A stretch of 64,000 bases of DNA from UBA964 sp031382085 (GCA_031382085.1 JANMYM010000012.1:1-64000), one strand, 5' to 3'; positions 16,679 through 25,978 are shown, counted from the first letter of the stretch. Numbers and translations are program-made. The notes: generated by a model not told the origin, from the letters alone.

Positions 16679-17790
16679 GCCACAGGCCGCTCGCAATGAT
16701 CATGGCAGGAGGCACGGGGGGCCACGTGTTCCCGGCGCTGGCGCTCGCGCGCTGTCTGCAAAGTGCGGCCTGCGACGTGGTGTGGCTCGGCACGCAACGC
16801 GGTATCGAGGCGCGGGTGGTGCCGGCGGCCGGTATTTCGATTGAATGGGTTGAGGTGAGTGGAGTTCGCGGCAAGCAAGTGGCAACACTGCTTGCCGCGC
16901 CTTTTCGCATCGCCCACGCGCTGTGGCAGTCGCTGCGCGCCATGCAGAGACATCGGCCCGCGGTGGTGGTGGGGCTCGGCGGCTTCGTGTCGGGACCCGG
17001 CGGCGTCGCCGCCTGGCTGTCGCGCCGGCCGCTGGTGATACACGAGCAGAACGCGGTTGCGGGCTTGACCAATCGCTTGTTAGCCAGAGTCGCCACCCGG
17101 GTGCTGGAAGCCTTTCCAGGCAGCTTCGGCCGCAGTGGTGTAAGCGCCATGACGATCGGCAATCCCGTGCGTGCGGAGTTTTTTGCCAAACCGGCGCCGG
17201 CTTTGCGCCTGAGCCCGCATTTGAGCGGACGCTCGATCAACGTCCTGGTCATTGGTGGCAGCCAGGGCGCGCTCAAATTGAATGCGGCGGTGCCATCCGC
17301 CATGGCCGAATTACGCCGCGACGGCTGGTCATTTGCGATCCGCCACCAGACCGGCGAGCGCTGGCTCGCCGAGACCGAGCAGCATTATCGTGATGCCGGC
17401 GTGGTTGCGAGCACCGATAAGTTCATCGATGACGTGGCGAGCGCCTATGCGGCCGCTGACCTGGTGATTTGCCGGGCCGGCGCGCTGACCGTGTCGGAAA
17501 TTGCCGCCGTCGGCGTCGCCTCGGTATTGGTGCCGTTTGCAGCGGCGGTCGACGATCATCAGACTGCGAACGCCCGGTTCCTGGTGCAGGCGCAGGCGGC
17601 GGTGCTGGTGCCGGAGCCCGAGCTAACAGCGGGGCGGCTCGCTGCCGAAATCCGCGCGCTGTTGCGCGAACCCGGGCGCTTGCTGGAGATGGCGCAAAAC
17701 GCCCGTGCACTGGCGCGGCCGGATGCCACTCTGCAACTGGCTCAGGCCACGCTGGCCGCCGCCGGCCTTGCGCTGCAGGCCGCGGCATGA
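16675..17790 (+). CDS. murG: UDP-GlcNAc:lipid I N-acetylglucosaminyltransferase MurG
   Basis: 371 aa peripheral inner-membrane GT28 enzyme that makes lipid II from lipid I. The N-terminal glycine loop is MAGGTGGHVFPALALA (10-25), the second loop VVGLGGFVSGPGGVAAWL, the H-E-Q-N segment is VIHEQNAVAGLTNRLLA, and the C-terminal UDP-GlcNAc site includes VIGGSQGALKLN and ICRAGALTVSEIAAVGVAS. It ends in the murC start overlap (ATGA). Confidence 0.96.
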   Translation: MSHRPLAMIMAGGTGGHVFPALALARCLQSAACDVVWLGTQRGIEARVVPAAGISIEWVEVSGVRGKQVATLLAAPFRIAHALWQSLRAMQRHRPAVVVGLGGFVSGPGGVAAWLSRRPLVIHEQNAVAGLTNRLLARVATRVLEAFPGSFGRSGVSAMTIGNPVRAEFFAKPAPALRLSPHLSGRSINVLVIGGSQGALKLNAAVPSAMAELRRDGWSFAIRHQTGERWLAETEQHYRDAGVVASTDKFIDDVASAYAAADLVICRAGALTVSEIAAVGVASVLVPFAAAVDDHQTANARFLVQAQAAVLVPEPELTAGRLAAEIRALLREPGRLLEMAQNARALARPDATLQLAQATLAAAGLALQAAA

Positions 17791-19229
17791 ACCAGCGAAT
17801 GGGCCGTATCAACTGCATCCACTTCGTCGGCATCGGCGGCAGTGGCATGAACGGCATCGCCGAAGTGCTCGCGAACCTGGGCTATCGGGTGCAAGGCAGC
17901 GATCTCAAAGCTAACGATGCGACTCGCCGGCTGGCCGAGCTCGGGGTCGTCGTACATGTCGGCCATCGTGCCGAGAATGTCGCGGGTGCGGACGTCGTGG
18001 TGGTGTCGACGGCCGTGGCTGCGGACAATCCGGAAGTGCTGGTGGCACGGGAGCGTCGTATCCCGGTCGTGCCGCGCGCCGAGATGTTAGGTGAGCTGAT
18101 GCGATTCCGCGAATCCATCGCGATTGCGGGCACGCATGGCAAGACCACGACCACCAGCCTGGTCGCCAGCATTCTCGCCGAGGGTGGTCTCGATCCGACC
18201 TTTGTCATCGGCGGCCGCCTGCAGGGCGCGGGCACCAATGCGCGCCTCGGCACCGGCAAATACCTGGTGGCTGAAGCCGACGAGAGCGACGCCTCGTTCC
18301 TGCACCTGCAACCGGTCATGGCCATCGTGACCAATATCGATAACGACCACCTCGCCACGCACGATGGCGACTTCGAGCGCCTGAAGAACAGTTTCGTGGA
18401 GTTTCTGCACAACCTGCCGTTCTACGGCCTCGCGGTGCTTTGCAACGACGATGCCGAGGTGCGCAGCATCCAGGAACGCGTCGGGCGGCCGCTGATCCGC
18501 TATGGTCTGGACGAAGGCGCCGACTTGCGCGCCACGCAAATCCAGCGACGCGGACTCATGACCGCCTATGTGGCCGAGCGCGAGGGTCGCAGGCCGCTGC
18601 CGGTTACCGTCAATTTGCCGGGCCTGCACAACGTACGCAATTCGCTCGCCGCGATCGCCATTGCCCAGGAACTGCGCATTGCTGACTCCGACATCCAGCG
18701 TGCGCTGCAGGGATTCCAGGGCGTGGACCGGCGCCTGCAGCATATCGGCGATGTGCGCACCAGCGGCGGGCTGGTCTCGATCGTGGATGACTACGGCCAC
18801 CATCCCACCGAAATCGCCGCGACCTTGGACGCGGTGCGTCAGGCCTATGCAGGGCGCCGTGTCGTGTTAGCTTTCCAGCCGCATCGCTATTCCCGTACCC
18901 GTGACCTGCTGGATGACTTTGCGGCCGTGTTGTCCACCGTGGACGCGCTGCTGGTGAGCGAGGTCTACGCTGCGGGCGAAGCACCCATCAAAGGCGCCGA
19001 TGGCCGGGCGGTGTGCCGCGCGGTGCGCAGCCGCGGTAGCGTCGAGCCGGTATTCGTGCCCAGGATTGATGAGATCGCGACGGCGCTGCGCGAAGTGCTG
19101 CGCGACGGCGATGTGATTCTGATGATGGGCGCCGGGCACATTGGCGCGATCGCGCGCGAGTTGCCGCAGAAACTGAGCGCCATGGCGAGTGCAGCCCCGA
19201 CCGAGCGCCGGCGCGAGGAGCGCACGTGA
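17787..19229 (+). CDS. murC: UDP-MurNAc:L-alanine ligase MurC
   Basis: 480 aa, first of the ATP-dependent Mur ligases, joining L-Ala to UDP-MurNAc. The N-terminal HFVGIGGSGMNGIAEVL binds the uracil nucleotide; the ATP loop is AIAGTHGKTTTTSLVASIL near 113-131; the H-N-x-x-N-S segment is LPGLHNVRNSLAAIA; and the C-terminal domain has VDDYGHHPTEIAATL. ATG 17787 overlaps the murG stop; an open frame further upstream is antisense-free but out of frame with murG and would add unlikely sequence. The stop overlaps murB. Confidence 0.95.
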   Translation: MNQRMGRINCIHFVGIGGSGMNGIAEVLANLGYRVQGSDLKANDATRRLAELGVVVHVGHRAENVAGADVVVVSTAVAADNPEVLVARERRIPVVPRAEMLGELMRFRESIAIAGTHGKTTTTSLVASILAEGGLDPTFVIGGRLQGAGTNARLGTGKYLVAEADESDASFLHLQPVMAIVTNIDNDHLATHDGDFERLKNSFVEFLHNLPFYGLAVLCNDDAEVRSIQERVGRPLIRYGLDEGADLRATQIQRRGLMTAYVAEREGRRPLPVTVNLPGLHNVRNSLAAIAIAQELRIADSDIQRALQGFQGVDRRLQHIGDVRTSGGLVSIVDDYGHHPTEIAATLDAVRQAYAGRRVVLAFQPHRYSRTRDLLDDFAAVLSTVDALLVSEVYAAGEAPIKGADGRAVCRAVRSRGSVEPVFVPRIDEIATALREVLRDGDVILMMGAGHIGAIARELPQKLSAMASAAPTERRREERT

Positions 19230-20155
19230 TGGCGACCAACAAGAAGTCCAGCGCGGATGCCAACGGGTTGCCAGCGGATTTTGCGTTGCGGGTGCGGCGC
19301 AATGAACCGATGTCCAGGCACACCTCTTTCCATGTTGGTGGCCCGGCGGACCTGTATTTCGAGCCGCGCGACCGCCTTGATCTTGCAGGCTTCCTGCGGG
19401 CGCTGCCCGCGGACCTGCCGATACACTGGCTCGGTCTCGGCAGCAATCTGTTAGTCCGCGACGGCGGCGTTCGGGGCGCGGTTATTGCCCTGCACGGTGC
19501 GCTCAGCCGCCTGGACCGCATATCCCAGGACAGCGTTTATTGCGAAGCCGGGGTTCCTGCCGCGCGGCTTGCCAAGCAGTGCCTTAAGTGGGGCCTGACT
19601 GACGCCGCCTGGTTTGCTGGCATTCCCGGCACGTTAGGGGGTGCGCTGGCGATGAACGCCGGCGCTTTCGGCGGTGAGACCTGGCGCCATGTACGCGAAG
19701 TGGAAATGATCGGCCGGGACGGCGTGGTGAGCACGCACAGCCCCGTGGCGTTCAAGGTGTCGTATCGCCACGTTGAGTCACCGCTGTCGGAACGCTGGTT
19801 TGTTGCCGCTCGGCTGGGTTTTGAAAGACGTGGCGAGGCGGATGAGCAGGAGATGCGGGAGCTGCTGCAGCGGCGCAAGGATACGCAGCCGATCGGGTCC
19901 TGGAACTGCGGTTCCGTGTTTACCAATCCAGCCGGCGATCATGCCGCGCGACTGATCGAAGCGACCGGCCTCAAGGGTCTGCGCATCGGCGGCGCAACGG
20001 TATCCACCAAGCACGCGAACTTCATCATCAACGAAGGACAGGCGAGCGCAGCGGATATCGAGGCGCTGATCCTGCAAGTGCAGCAGCGGGTACATGAGCG
20101 ACAGGGCGTGATGCTGACTACCGAAGTCCGCATTCTTGGCGAGGCCGGCAAGTGA
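19226..20155 (+). CDS. murB: UDP-N-acetylenolpyruvoylglucosamine reductase MurB
   Basis: 309 aa type II (shorter) MurB, an FAD enzyme that reduces the enolpyruvyl group with NADPH to give UDP-MurNAc. Motifs: RHTSFHVGGPADLYFEP, LGLGSNLLVRDGGVRGAVI for FAD, GIPGTLGGALAMNAGAFGGE, SYRHV, and the catalytic Ser in WNCGSVFTNPAGDHAARLIE. The start can be GTG 19226 or ATG 19229, both overlapping the murC stop. It is followed 7 bp later by ddlB. Confidence 0.95.
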   Translation: MMATNKKSSADANGLPADFALRVRRNEPMSRHTSFHVGGPADLYFEPRDRLDLAGFLRALPADLPIHWLGLGSNLLVRDGGVRGAVIALHGALSRLDRISQDSVYCEAGVPAARLAKQCLKWGLTDAAWFAGIPGTLGGALAMNAGAFGGETWRHVREVEMIGRDGVVSTHSPVAFKVSYRHVESPLSERWFVAARLGFERRGEADEQEMRELLQRRKDTQPIGSWNCGSVFTNPAGDHAARLIEATGLKGLRIGGATVSTKHANFIINEGQASAADIEALILQVQQRVHERQGVMLTTEVRILGEAGK

Positions 20156-20162
20156 TGCGGTC

Positions 20163-21131
20163 ATGAAACTGATATTTGAACCCGACACCCAGCGCAGCGT
20201 GGCGGCGGCCGCGGACTTCGGCAAGGTCGCGGTCTTGTTAGGCGGCTGGTCGACGGAACGCGAAATATCGCTGTTGACCGGCACGGCGGTACTCGCCGCA
20301 CTGCAGCGCCGCAACGTCAACGCGCTGGCTTTCGATCCGGCGGAAAGACCGCTGCAGCAGCTGCTTACAGAAAAGTTCGACCGTGTCTGGATTGCATTGC
20401 ACGGTCCGGGTGGCGAGGACGGCGTTGTTCAGGGCGCGCTCGAGTTTCTGGGGGTGCCGTATACCGGCAGTGGCGTGTTAGGTTCCGCGATCGCGATGGA
20501 CAAGGTCCGGACCAAGCAGCTGGCTATCGCGGTAGGTATTGCAACCGCGGAGTTCATCGTGCTCGAGTCGCCGGCTCAGTTCGACGATGCCGTAATCAAG
20601 CTGGGCCTGCCGCTGGTCGTCAAGCCTGCAACTCAAGGGTCCAGCGTCGGCATCAGCAAGGTCATGCACGCGCAGGATCTGCCCGCTGCCCTTGCGGCCG
20701 CGCGCGCCGTTGACCGCCTGGTGATGGCCGAGCCCTGGCTGACAGGCGGTGAATACACCGTTGGTATCTTGCATGGCCGCGCCTTGCCGTCCATCCGCAT
20801 TGAAACACCGAAGACTTTCTACGACTACGAAGCGAAATATTTTCGCGACGATACGCGCTATCTATGTCCTTCCGGCCTCGGCCCGGAGGCAGAGAAGCAC
20901 ATGGGCGCCCTGGCGACTGCGGCGTTCAACGCAGTCGGCGCATTCGGCTGGGGACGAGTCGATTTCATGATGGATCGCAGTCAGCGCCCGTTGCTGCTGG
21001 AAATCAACACAGTTCCGGGCATGACCGCGCACAGCCTGGTGCCCATGGCCGCCAGCGCTGTCGGCATCGATTTTGAAACGCTCGTCTGGAAAATTCTGGA
21101 AACGAGTTTTGCACGGAGACCGCTATGCTAA
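20163..21131 (+). CDS. ddlB: D-alanine:D-alanine ligase Ddl
   Basis: 322 aa ATP-grasp enzyme making the D-Ala-D-Ala dipeptide used by MurF. The N-terminal domain begins VAVLLGGWSTEREISLLTG; then GPGGEDGVVQGALEFLGVPYTGSGV, AMDKVRTKQLA, LVVKPATQGSSVGISK, and the catalytic metal site near VDFMMDRSQRPLLLEINTVPGMT. I chose ATG 20163, seven bases after murB; the frame is open back to 20136 inside murB. The last seven bases overlap ftsQ. Confidence 0.94.
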   Translation: MKLIFEPDTQRSVAAAADFGKVAVLLGGWSTEREISLLTGTAVLAALQRRNVNALAFDPAERPLQQLLTEKFDRVWIALHGPGGEDGVVQGALEFLGVPYTGSGVLGSAIAMDKVRTKQLAIAVGIATAEFIVLESPAQFDDAVIKLGLPLVVKPATQGSSVGISKVMHAQDLPAALAAARAVDRLVMAEPWLTGGEYTVGILHGRALPSIRIETPKTFYDYEAKYFRDDTRYLCPSGLGPEAEKHMGALATAAFNAVGAFGWGRVDFMMDRSQRPLLLEINTVPGMTAHSLVPMAASAVGIDFETLVWKILETSFARRPLC

Positions 21132-21949
21132 GTGTCGGGTCGCGCCGCAATCGGCGCAAGGCGGCGGACCGCCACTGGCAACTGCCGCAAATTCGCTGGC
21201 GGCGCTGGCTGCCGCAGTTGAGCGTGCTGCTGTTGTTAGGCATGGGCGCCGTGGGCGCAATCCTGATGATCGATCAGCCGATTGAAACCATCAATATCGT
21301 GGGCCGCTTCCAGCGCGTGCAGCCGGTGGATGTTGAGCAGGCGGTTCGCGGCCGGGTCCGCGGGGTTGGCTTGATCGGCGTAAACCTGGAGTCGATGCGG
21401 CACGCGGTCGAGACACTGCCCTGGGTCGACAAAGCCAGTGTGGAACGCGCCTGGCCGCGCGGCCTGCGTGTGACGGTGGTCGAACAGGTGGCCGCGGCGC
21501 GCTGGGGTGCGAACGGCATCCTCAATGTGCGTGGTGAATTATTCATGAGCGAGACCCGCCATATTCCGACCGAGTTGCCGAAGCTTTCGGGTCCGGTCGG
21601 CTCCGAGCGCAAAGTAGCGCAACGCTACCTGGCGGCACAGGGGCGTCTGGTCGAAGCGGGCATGCGCATTACCTCGCTACTGCTCGATGCACGCGGTGCC
21701 TGGGAAATGGGTCTCGACAACGGCGTCACCATCCGCCTCGGCCGCAAGCAGGTGGATGAACGATTTGAACGATTTGTACTCGCGGGCCTGCGGCTGGTGG
21801 CGCAACGGGGTGGTGAAATCCGCTACGTCGACATGCGCTACACCAACGGATTTGCCGTGGCATGGCGCAATGGCGCCGCGCAAACCGCCGCGACGCCAGC
21901 CGGCCTCGCGATTGTCCCAACTGCTGGCAACGATGATGCGGAAACTTAG
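21125..21949 (+). CDS. ftsQ: Cell division protein FtsQ
   Basis: 274 aa bitopic divisome protein. A basic cytoplasmic tail (MLSVGSRRNRRKAADRHWQL) precedes one membrane helix at about 32-52, then a periplasmic POTRA domain (IETINIVGRFQRVQPVDVEQAV) and the FtsQ beta domain with LPWVDKASVERAWPRGLRVTV and ISLLLDARGAWEMGLDNGV. FtsQ bridges FtsL/FtsB and early divisome proteins. ATG 21125 overlaps the ddl stop; the stop codon directly abuts the ftsA ATG. Confidence 0.93.
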   Translation: MLSVGSRRNRRKAADRHWQLPQIRWRRWLPQLSVLLLLGMGAVGAILMIDQPIETINIVGRFQRVQPVDVEQAVRGRVRGVGLIGVNLESMRHAVETLPWVDKASVERAWPRGLRVTVVEQVAAARWGANGILNVRGELFMSETRHIPTELPKLSGPVGSERKVAQRYLAAQGRLVEAGMRITSLLLDARGAWEMGLDNGVTIRLGRKQVDERFERFVLAGLRLVAQRGGEIRYVDMRYTNGFAVAWRNGAAQTAATPAGLAIVPTAGNDDAET

Positions 21950-23185
21950 ATGGCCAAGAAAAATGACCGACACCTGATTGTGGGCCTCGACATTGGTACG
22001 TCCAAGGTCGTCGCCCTGGTGGGTGAGATTGCTGCCGACAACAGTATCGAAATCATCGGCGTGGGTTCACAGCCTTCGCGCGGCCTGAAGAAAGGTGTGG
22101 TCGTCAACATCGAATCGACCGTGCAGTCGATCCAGCGCGCGGTCGAAGAAGCGGAGCTGATGGCGGGCTGCGAGATCCACTCGGTGTTCGCCGGTATCGC
22201 CGGATCCCACGTGCGCAGCCTCAACTCGCATGGCGTGGTGGCAATTCGCGACAAGGAAGTGAGTGCTGCGGATGTCGAGCATGTGATCGTCGCCGCCAAA
22301 GCGGTCGCTATTCCTGCCGACCAGAAAATTCTGCATGTCCTGCCGCAGGAATTCATCATCGACGGCCAGGAAGGCATACGCGATCCGATCGGCATGTCCG
22401 GTGTACGCCTGGAATCCAAAGTGCATATCGTCACCGGTGCCGACAGTGCGGCGCAGAACATCGAGAAATGCATTCAACGCTGCGGCCTCGCGGTCGATGA
22501 CATCGTGCTCGAGCAACTGGCCTCGAGCATGGCGGTGTTATCCGATGACGAGAAAGATCTGGGTGTGTGTCTCGTTGACATCGGCGGCGGCACCACGGAT
22601 ATCGCGGTGTTCTCGCACGGTGCGATACGCCACACGGCCGTGATTCCGATCGCGGGTGATCAGGTGACTAACGACATTGCCGTGTCGATGCGTACGCCAT
22701 CTCAGTACGCAGAGGAAATAAAAATCCGTTATGCTTGCGCTTTGTCGCAGCTTGCAAATCCGGATGAAACGATCGAAGTGCCGAGTGTGGGCGACAGACC
22801 GCCTCGAAGACTTGCTCGCCAGACCCTCGCCGAGATCGTGCAGCCGCGTTACGAGGAATTATTTGGCCTTATCCAGGACGAACTTCGCCGCAGCGGTTTT
22901 GAAGAAGTCATCGCCTCGGGCATCGTGCTCACGGGCGGCAGCGCGAAGATGGAAGGCGCCATCGAGCTCGCCGAGGAAATCTTTCACGTCCCTGTCCGTC
23001 TCGGCATTCCGACCGGCGTCAAGGGACTTTCCGACGTCGTTAGCAATGCGATCCACTCGACCGGCGTCGGACTGCTGTTATATGCACGCGAAAACTCGCT
23101 CCCCGGTAACCGCGCTCGCTCCCTCGGCGGCAATGCCCGCTCGATGGTTGACCGCATGAGCGCCTGGTTCAAGGGCAATTTTTAG
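21950..23185 (+). CDS. ftsA: Cell division protein FtsA
   Basis: 411 aa actin-like ATPase that tethers FtsZ to the membrane. Seen: the phosphate-1 loop VGLDIGTSKVVALVGE, the phosphate-2 motif CLVDIGGGTTDIAVFSHG, the adenosine motif GIVLTGGSAKMEGAIELAEE, the 1C subdomain, and a C-terminal amphipathic membrane-targeting helix MVDRMSAWFKGNF. It is followed by a 96-bp spacer before ftsZ with no terminator that I can see and a GGGAGA ribosome binding site at its end. Confidence 0.96.
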   Translation: MAKKNDRHLIVGLDIGTSKVVALVGEIAADNSIEIIGVGSQPSRGLKKGVVVNIESTVQSIQRAVEEAELMAGCEIHSVFAGIAGSHVRSLNSHGVVAIRDKEVSAADVEHVIVAAKAVAIPADQKILHVLPQEFIIDGQEGIRDPIGMSGVRLESKVHIVTGADSAAQNIEKCIQRCGLAVDDIVLEQLASSMAVLSDDEKDLGVCLVDIGGGTTDIAVFSHGAIRHTAVIPIAGDQVTNDIAVSMRTPSQYAEEIKIRYACALSQLANPDETIEVPSVGDRPPRRLARQTLAEIVQPRYEELFGLIQDELRRSGFEEVIASGIVLTGGSAKMEGAIELAEEIFHVPVRLGIPTGVKGLSDVVSNAIHSTGVGLLLYARENSLPGNRARSLGGNARSMVDRMSAWFKGNF

Positions 23186-23281
23186 TTTTGGTTTTTGAAG
23201 AAGACGACAACCGCCGAATGAAGCTGACACTTCGTACTGACAGACCCGAAGCAATGACCCACACCCCCGGGAGACCCACTC

Positions 23282-24487
23282 ATGTTTGAACTAATGGATT
23301 CCTACAGCCAAAGCGCCGTGATCAAGGTGCTGGGCGTGGGCGGAGGCGGCGGCAACGCTGTCACGCACATGGTCAGCACCGGCATCGAAGGCGTCGATTT
23401 CATGTGCATCAACACGGACGCCCAGGCCCTGAAGCACTCGAAGGTCAAGACCGCGTTGCAGATCGGCAGCAACATCACCAAGGGATTGGGTGCTGGCGCC
23501 GATCCGGAAATCGGCCGTCAGGCTGCGATGGAGGATCGCGACCGCATCATCGAGCTGATCGAAGGCTGCGACATGTTGTTCATCACCGCGGGCATGGGCG
23601 GTGGCACCGGCACGGGTGCGGCCCCGATCGTGGCGCAGATTGCCAAGGAGCTGGGCATACTCACGGTCGCCGTGGTAACGCGGCCTTTCGAGATGGAAGG
23701 ATCCAAGCGCGCGCTGATTGCCGATCATGGCATGGCTGAGCTTGGCCGCCATGTCGACTCGCTGATCACCATTCCGAACCAGAAGTTGCTGACGGTGCTG
23801 GGTCCCAAGACCACGCTGCTCGATGCATTCCGCCAGGCTAACAGCGTGCTGCAGGGCGCGGTGCAGGGCATTGCCGAACTCATCACCCGTCCCGGTCTCA
23901 TCAACGTCGACTTTGCTGACGTGCGTACCGTGATGGCGGAGACCGGCATGGCGATGATGGGCTCGGGCGTGGGTCGCGGCGAGAGTCGCGCCCGCGACGC
24001 CGCAGAGGCGGCGGTGTCATCGCCGTTGCTGGAGGATGTAAATCTCGCCGGCGCACACGGCATCCTGGTCAACGTCACCGCCGGCATGGATCTGTCGATC
24101 GGCGAATTTCAGGAAGTCGGCACCATCGTCAAGCAGTTTGCATCCGATGATGCGACCGTGGTGGTGGGCACCGTCATCGATCCGGAGCTCAATGACGAAT
24201 TGCGTGTCACCGTAGTGGCGACCGGCCTGGGCCGCATCGCCGCTGCCACGGCACAGCGCTCGGGCTTCGTGCCCGCGCTGGTCGCAGCTGCGCGCGCTGC
24301 GCCGGAAAAGGCGCCGTCACCGGCAAGCCGCCCGGGTGGACGGCACGCGTCTTCGGCGCCGGACTATGCGTCGCTTGACCGGCCGACAATTCAGCGCAAG
24401 GTCGCAGTGGGCGATGGCTTGCGCCACGACTCGGAGGCTGACGATGTGCTTGATATTCCAGCATTTTTGCGCCGGCAGGCCGACTGA
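23282..24487 (+). CDS. ftsZ: Cell division GTPase FtsZ
   Basis: 401 aa bacterial tubulin that forms the Z ring. The GTP-binding signature GGGTGTGAAPIVAQIAKELG begins near residue 105; GVGGGGGNAVTHM is near 15-27; the T7 loop NVDFADVRTVM is near 205-215. A variable linker (APEKAPSPASRPGGRHAS) leads to the conserved C-terminal peptide DDVLDIPAFLRRQAD that binds FtsA and ZipA. Length and motifs are ordinary. Confidence 0.98.
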   Translation: MFELMDSYSQSAVIKVLGVGGGGGNAVTHMVSTGIEGVDFMCINTDAQALKHSKVKTALQIGSNITKGLGAGADPEIGRQAAMEDRDRIIELIEGCDMLFITAGMGGGTGTGAAPIVAQIAKELGILTVAVVTRPFEMEGSKRALIADHGMAELGRHVDSLITIPNQKLLTVLGPKTTLLDAFRQANSVLQGAVQGIAELITRPGLINVDFADVRTVMAETGMAMMGSGVGRGESRARDAAEAAVSSPLLEDVNLAGAHGILVNVTAGMDLSIGEFQEVGTIVKQFASDDATVVVGTVIDPELNDELRVTVVATGLGRIAAATAQRSGFVPALVAAARAAPEKAPSPASRPGGRHASSAPDYASLDRPTIQRKVAVGDGLRHDSEADDVLDIPAFLRRQAD

Positions 24488-24504
24488 CGCCAGTTGCCGA
24501 CAGC

Positions 24505-24543
24505 CCGCGACTCAGCCCGGCCTGGGGGCGGGTTGAGTCGCGG
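24505..24543 (+). terminator. Strong hairpin between ftsZ and lpxC
   Basis: A 15-bp stem (CCGCGACTCAGCCCG at 24505-24519 with its complement at 24529-24543, one G-T pair) and a 9-base loop lie 18 bp after the ftsZ stop. There is no T-run after it, so it may act as a partial terminator, an RNA-stability stem or a processing site rather than a full intrinsic terminator. Confidence 0.5.
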
Positions 24544-24566
24544 CCGGCTGTGTTAGGCTAGTCTCC

Positions 24567-25484
24567 ATGCTCGGACAACGCACACTCAAGAACAGTATTC
24601 GCGCCAGCGGCGTGGGTTTGCATACGGGCAAGAAAGTCCTGATGACCTTGCGGCCCGCAGCGCCTGACACAGGAATCGTTTTCCGGCGGGTGGACCTGCC
24701 GGTTCCGGTCGACATTCCAGCCCATGCCGAGAATGTTGGCGAAACCACGCTCGGCACGACGCTGGTCAACGGCGATGCCAAGGTCTCGACCGTCGAACAT
24801 TTGCTGTCCGCATTTGCGGGGCTGGGCATCGACAACGCGATCGTCGAAGTCAGTGCGCCCGAAGTGCCGATCATGGATGGCAGTGCCGGACCTTTTGTGT
24901 TCCTGTTGCAGTCCGCGGGCCTTGAAGAGCAGGGCGTGCCGAAACGCTTCGTGCGGATTCGGCGCGTTGTGCGCGTCGAGGATGGCGACAAGTGGGCTGA
25001 GTTTCGGCCCTTCGACGGCTTCAAGGTCAATTTCGAACTCGAATTCAACCATCCGGTTTTTCGGCGCCACGCACAGCGCGCCTCCATGGATTTCTCCACG
25101 ACCTCGTTCCTGAAGGAAGTCAGCCGCGCGCGAACCTTTGGTTTCATGCGCGACATTGAAATGCTGCGCTCGCAGAATCTTGCGCTCGGCGGCACGATGG
25201 ACAACGCCATAGTGCTGGATGACTACCGCGTGCTGAATGACGATGGGCTGCGTTATGAAGACGAATTCGTCAAGCACAAGATCCTGGATGCGATCGGCGA
25301 TCTGTATTTGTTAGGTCACAGCCTGATCGGCGAATTCAGCGGCTTCAAGTCGGGGCACGCGCTCAATAATCGCCTGCTGCGGGCACTGCTCGCCGACCGC
25401 GCGGCCTGGGAATCGGTGGTTTTTGAAAAACCCGAGGACGCGCCGATATCTTATGTGCGGATTCCGGCGCTGGCCGCCGGCTGA
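24567..25484 (+). CDS. lpxC: UDP-3-O-acyl-N-acetylglucosamine deacetylase LpxC
   Basis: 305 aa zinc enzyme, the committed step of lipid A synthesis. Zinc and catalytic residues are visible: Glu77-His78 in STVEHLLSAFAGLGIDN, then His237 and Asp241 in KHKILDAIGDLYLLGH, and the general acid His in the FKSGHALNNRLLRAL region. Length matches E. coli (305). It follows ftsZ across a hairpin, as in many gammaproteobacteria. Confidence 0.97.
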   Translation: MLGQRTLKNSIRASGVGLHTGKKVLMTLRPAAPDTGIVFRRVDLPVPVDIPAHAENVGETTLGTTLVNGDAKVSTVEHLLSAFAGLGIDNAIVEVSAPEVPIMDGSAGPFVFLLQSAGLEEQGVPKRFVRIRRVVRVEDGDKWAEFRPFDGFKVNFELEFNHPVFRRHAQRASMDFSTTSFLKEVSRARTFGFMRDIEMLRSQNLALGGTMDNAIVLDDYRVLNDDGLRYEDEFVKHKILDAIGDLYLLGHSLIGEFSGFKSGHALNNRLLRALLADRAAWESVVFEKPEDAPISYVRIPALAAG

Positions 25485-25492
25485 CCCGGCCC

Positions 25493-25864
25493 CTAACGAC
25501 TCACTCTGACACTGAGGCTGCGCGCGGCGATGCCGCTCGCAGCCAGTACCAATTGCCCGTCGAGCAGCGCGCCGGCCAGCACCAGCCGCACCCGGGCTGC
25601 CCGCGCCGCCGTTTGTACCCAAACTGTCAGCTCACCGTGTTCAAACTGTGTCCGAGTCACGTGCGGCGCCCATTCCGGGCCGAGGATTTCCTCTGTCAAA
25701 AGAGACCAATGTTGATGCGGGTCAACGGCTTCTGTGATGTACCTCTCACTCAGTCCAGATTTTGACAATAAGTCTTTGACTGATTTGGGTTTTGATGAGG
25801 CGAATGTCTTAGATCTGCGACGCGTCACTCTTCTACTCTTGTCTCGGTCCGGGGCTTTGTGCAT
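25493..25864 (-). CDS. dciA: DUF721 protein, probable replicative helicase loader DciA
   Basis: 123 aa. After a basic N-terminal stretch (RRVTRRRSKTFASSKPKSV) the DUF721 core follows, with LTEEILGPEWAPHVTRTQFEHGELTVWV around 55-83 resembling the KH-like fold of DciA. DciA is the ancestral bacterial loader of DnaB and replaces DnaC. Location between lpxC and an M23 gene next to secA matches the Pseudomonas arrangement. It faces lpxC convergently with an 8-bp gap and is divergent from the riboswitch-controlled M23 gene. Confidence 0.75.
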   Translation of the reverse strand: MHKAPDRDKSRRVTRRRSKTFASSKPKSVKDLLSKSGLSERYITEAVDPHQHWSLLTEEILGPEWAPHVTRTQFEHGELTVWVQTAARAARVRLVLAGALLDGQLVLAASGIAARSLSVRVSR

Positions 25865-25867
25865 AGT
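25839..25867 (+). promoter_or_regulatory. Predicted sigma-70 promoter of the riboswitch transcript
   Basis: TTGTCT (25839-25844), a 17-bp spacer and CATAGT (25862-25867), each matching the consensus at four of six positions. The predicted start near 25874 falls right at the beginning of the c-di-GMP aptamer. It lies inside the 5' end of the divergent dciA gene. Confidence 0.5.
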
Positions 25868-25875
25868 GGTCTTGC

Positions 25876-25978
25876 TGATTCAGGGCAAACCTGTCGAAAG
25901 GCGGGGTCGCAAAGCCACCGGTCTAAGGCGTCTCACGACAGCGTGTGGGCGCTATGAAAGCGGGGTTGCCGGCAATTC
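25876..25978 (+). promoter_or_regulatory. Cyclic di-GMP-I (GEMM-I) riboswitch
   Basis: The conserved core reads CAGGGCAAACC (25881-25891), a short stem closed by the docking GAAA tetraloop in GTCGAAAGGC, GGGGTCGCAAAGCCACCGG (25903-25921), TCTAAG, and the tetraloop-receptor side GCGGGGTTGCCGG (25960-25972). All universally conserved parts of the GEMM-I aptamer are present in order and spacing, including the CGCAAAGCC joining strand. It lies 119 bp upstream of the M23 peptidase ATG and should control that gene, and possibly the dehydrogenase gene behind it. The direction of control is not evident. Confidence 0.9.

Noticed and set aside
15581..16696. Long minus-strand frame opposite ftsW
   Set aside because: The Gln/Arg/His-rich product is a typical antisense shadow of a hydrophobic high-GC gene; ftsW itself is unmistakable.
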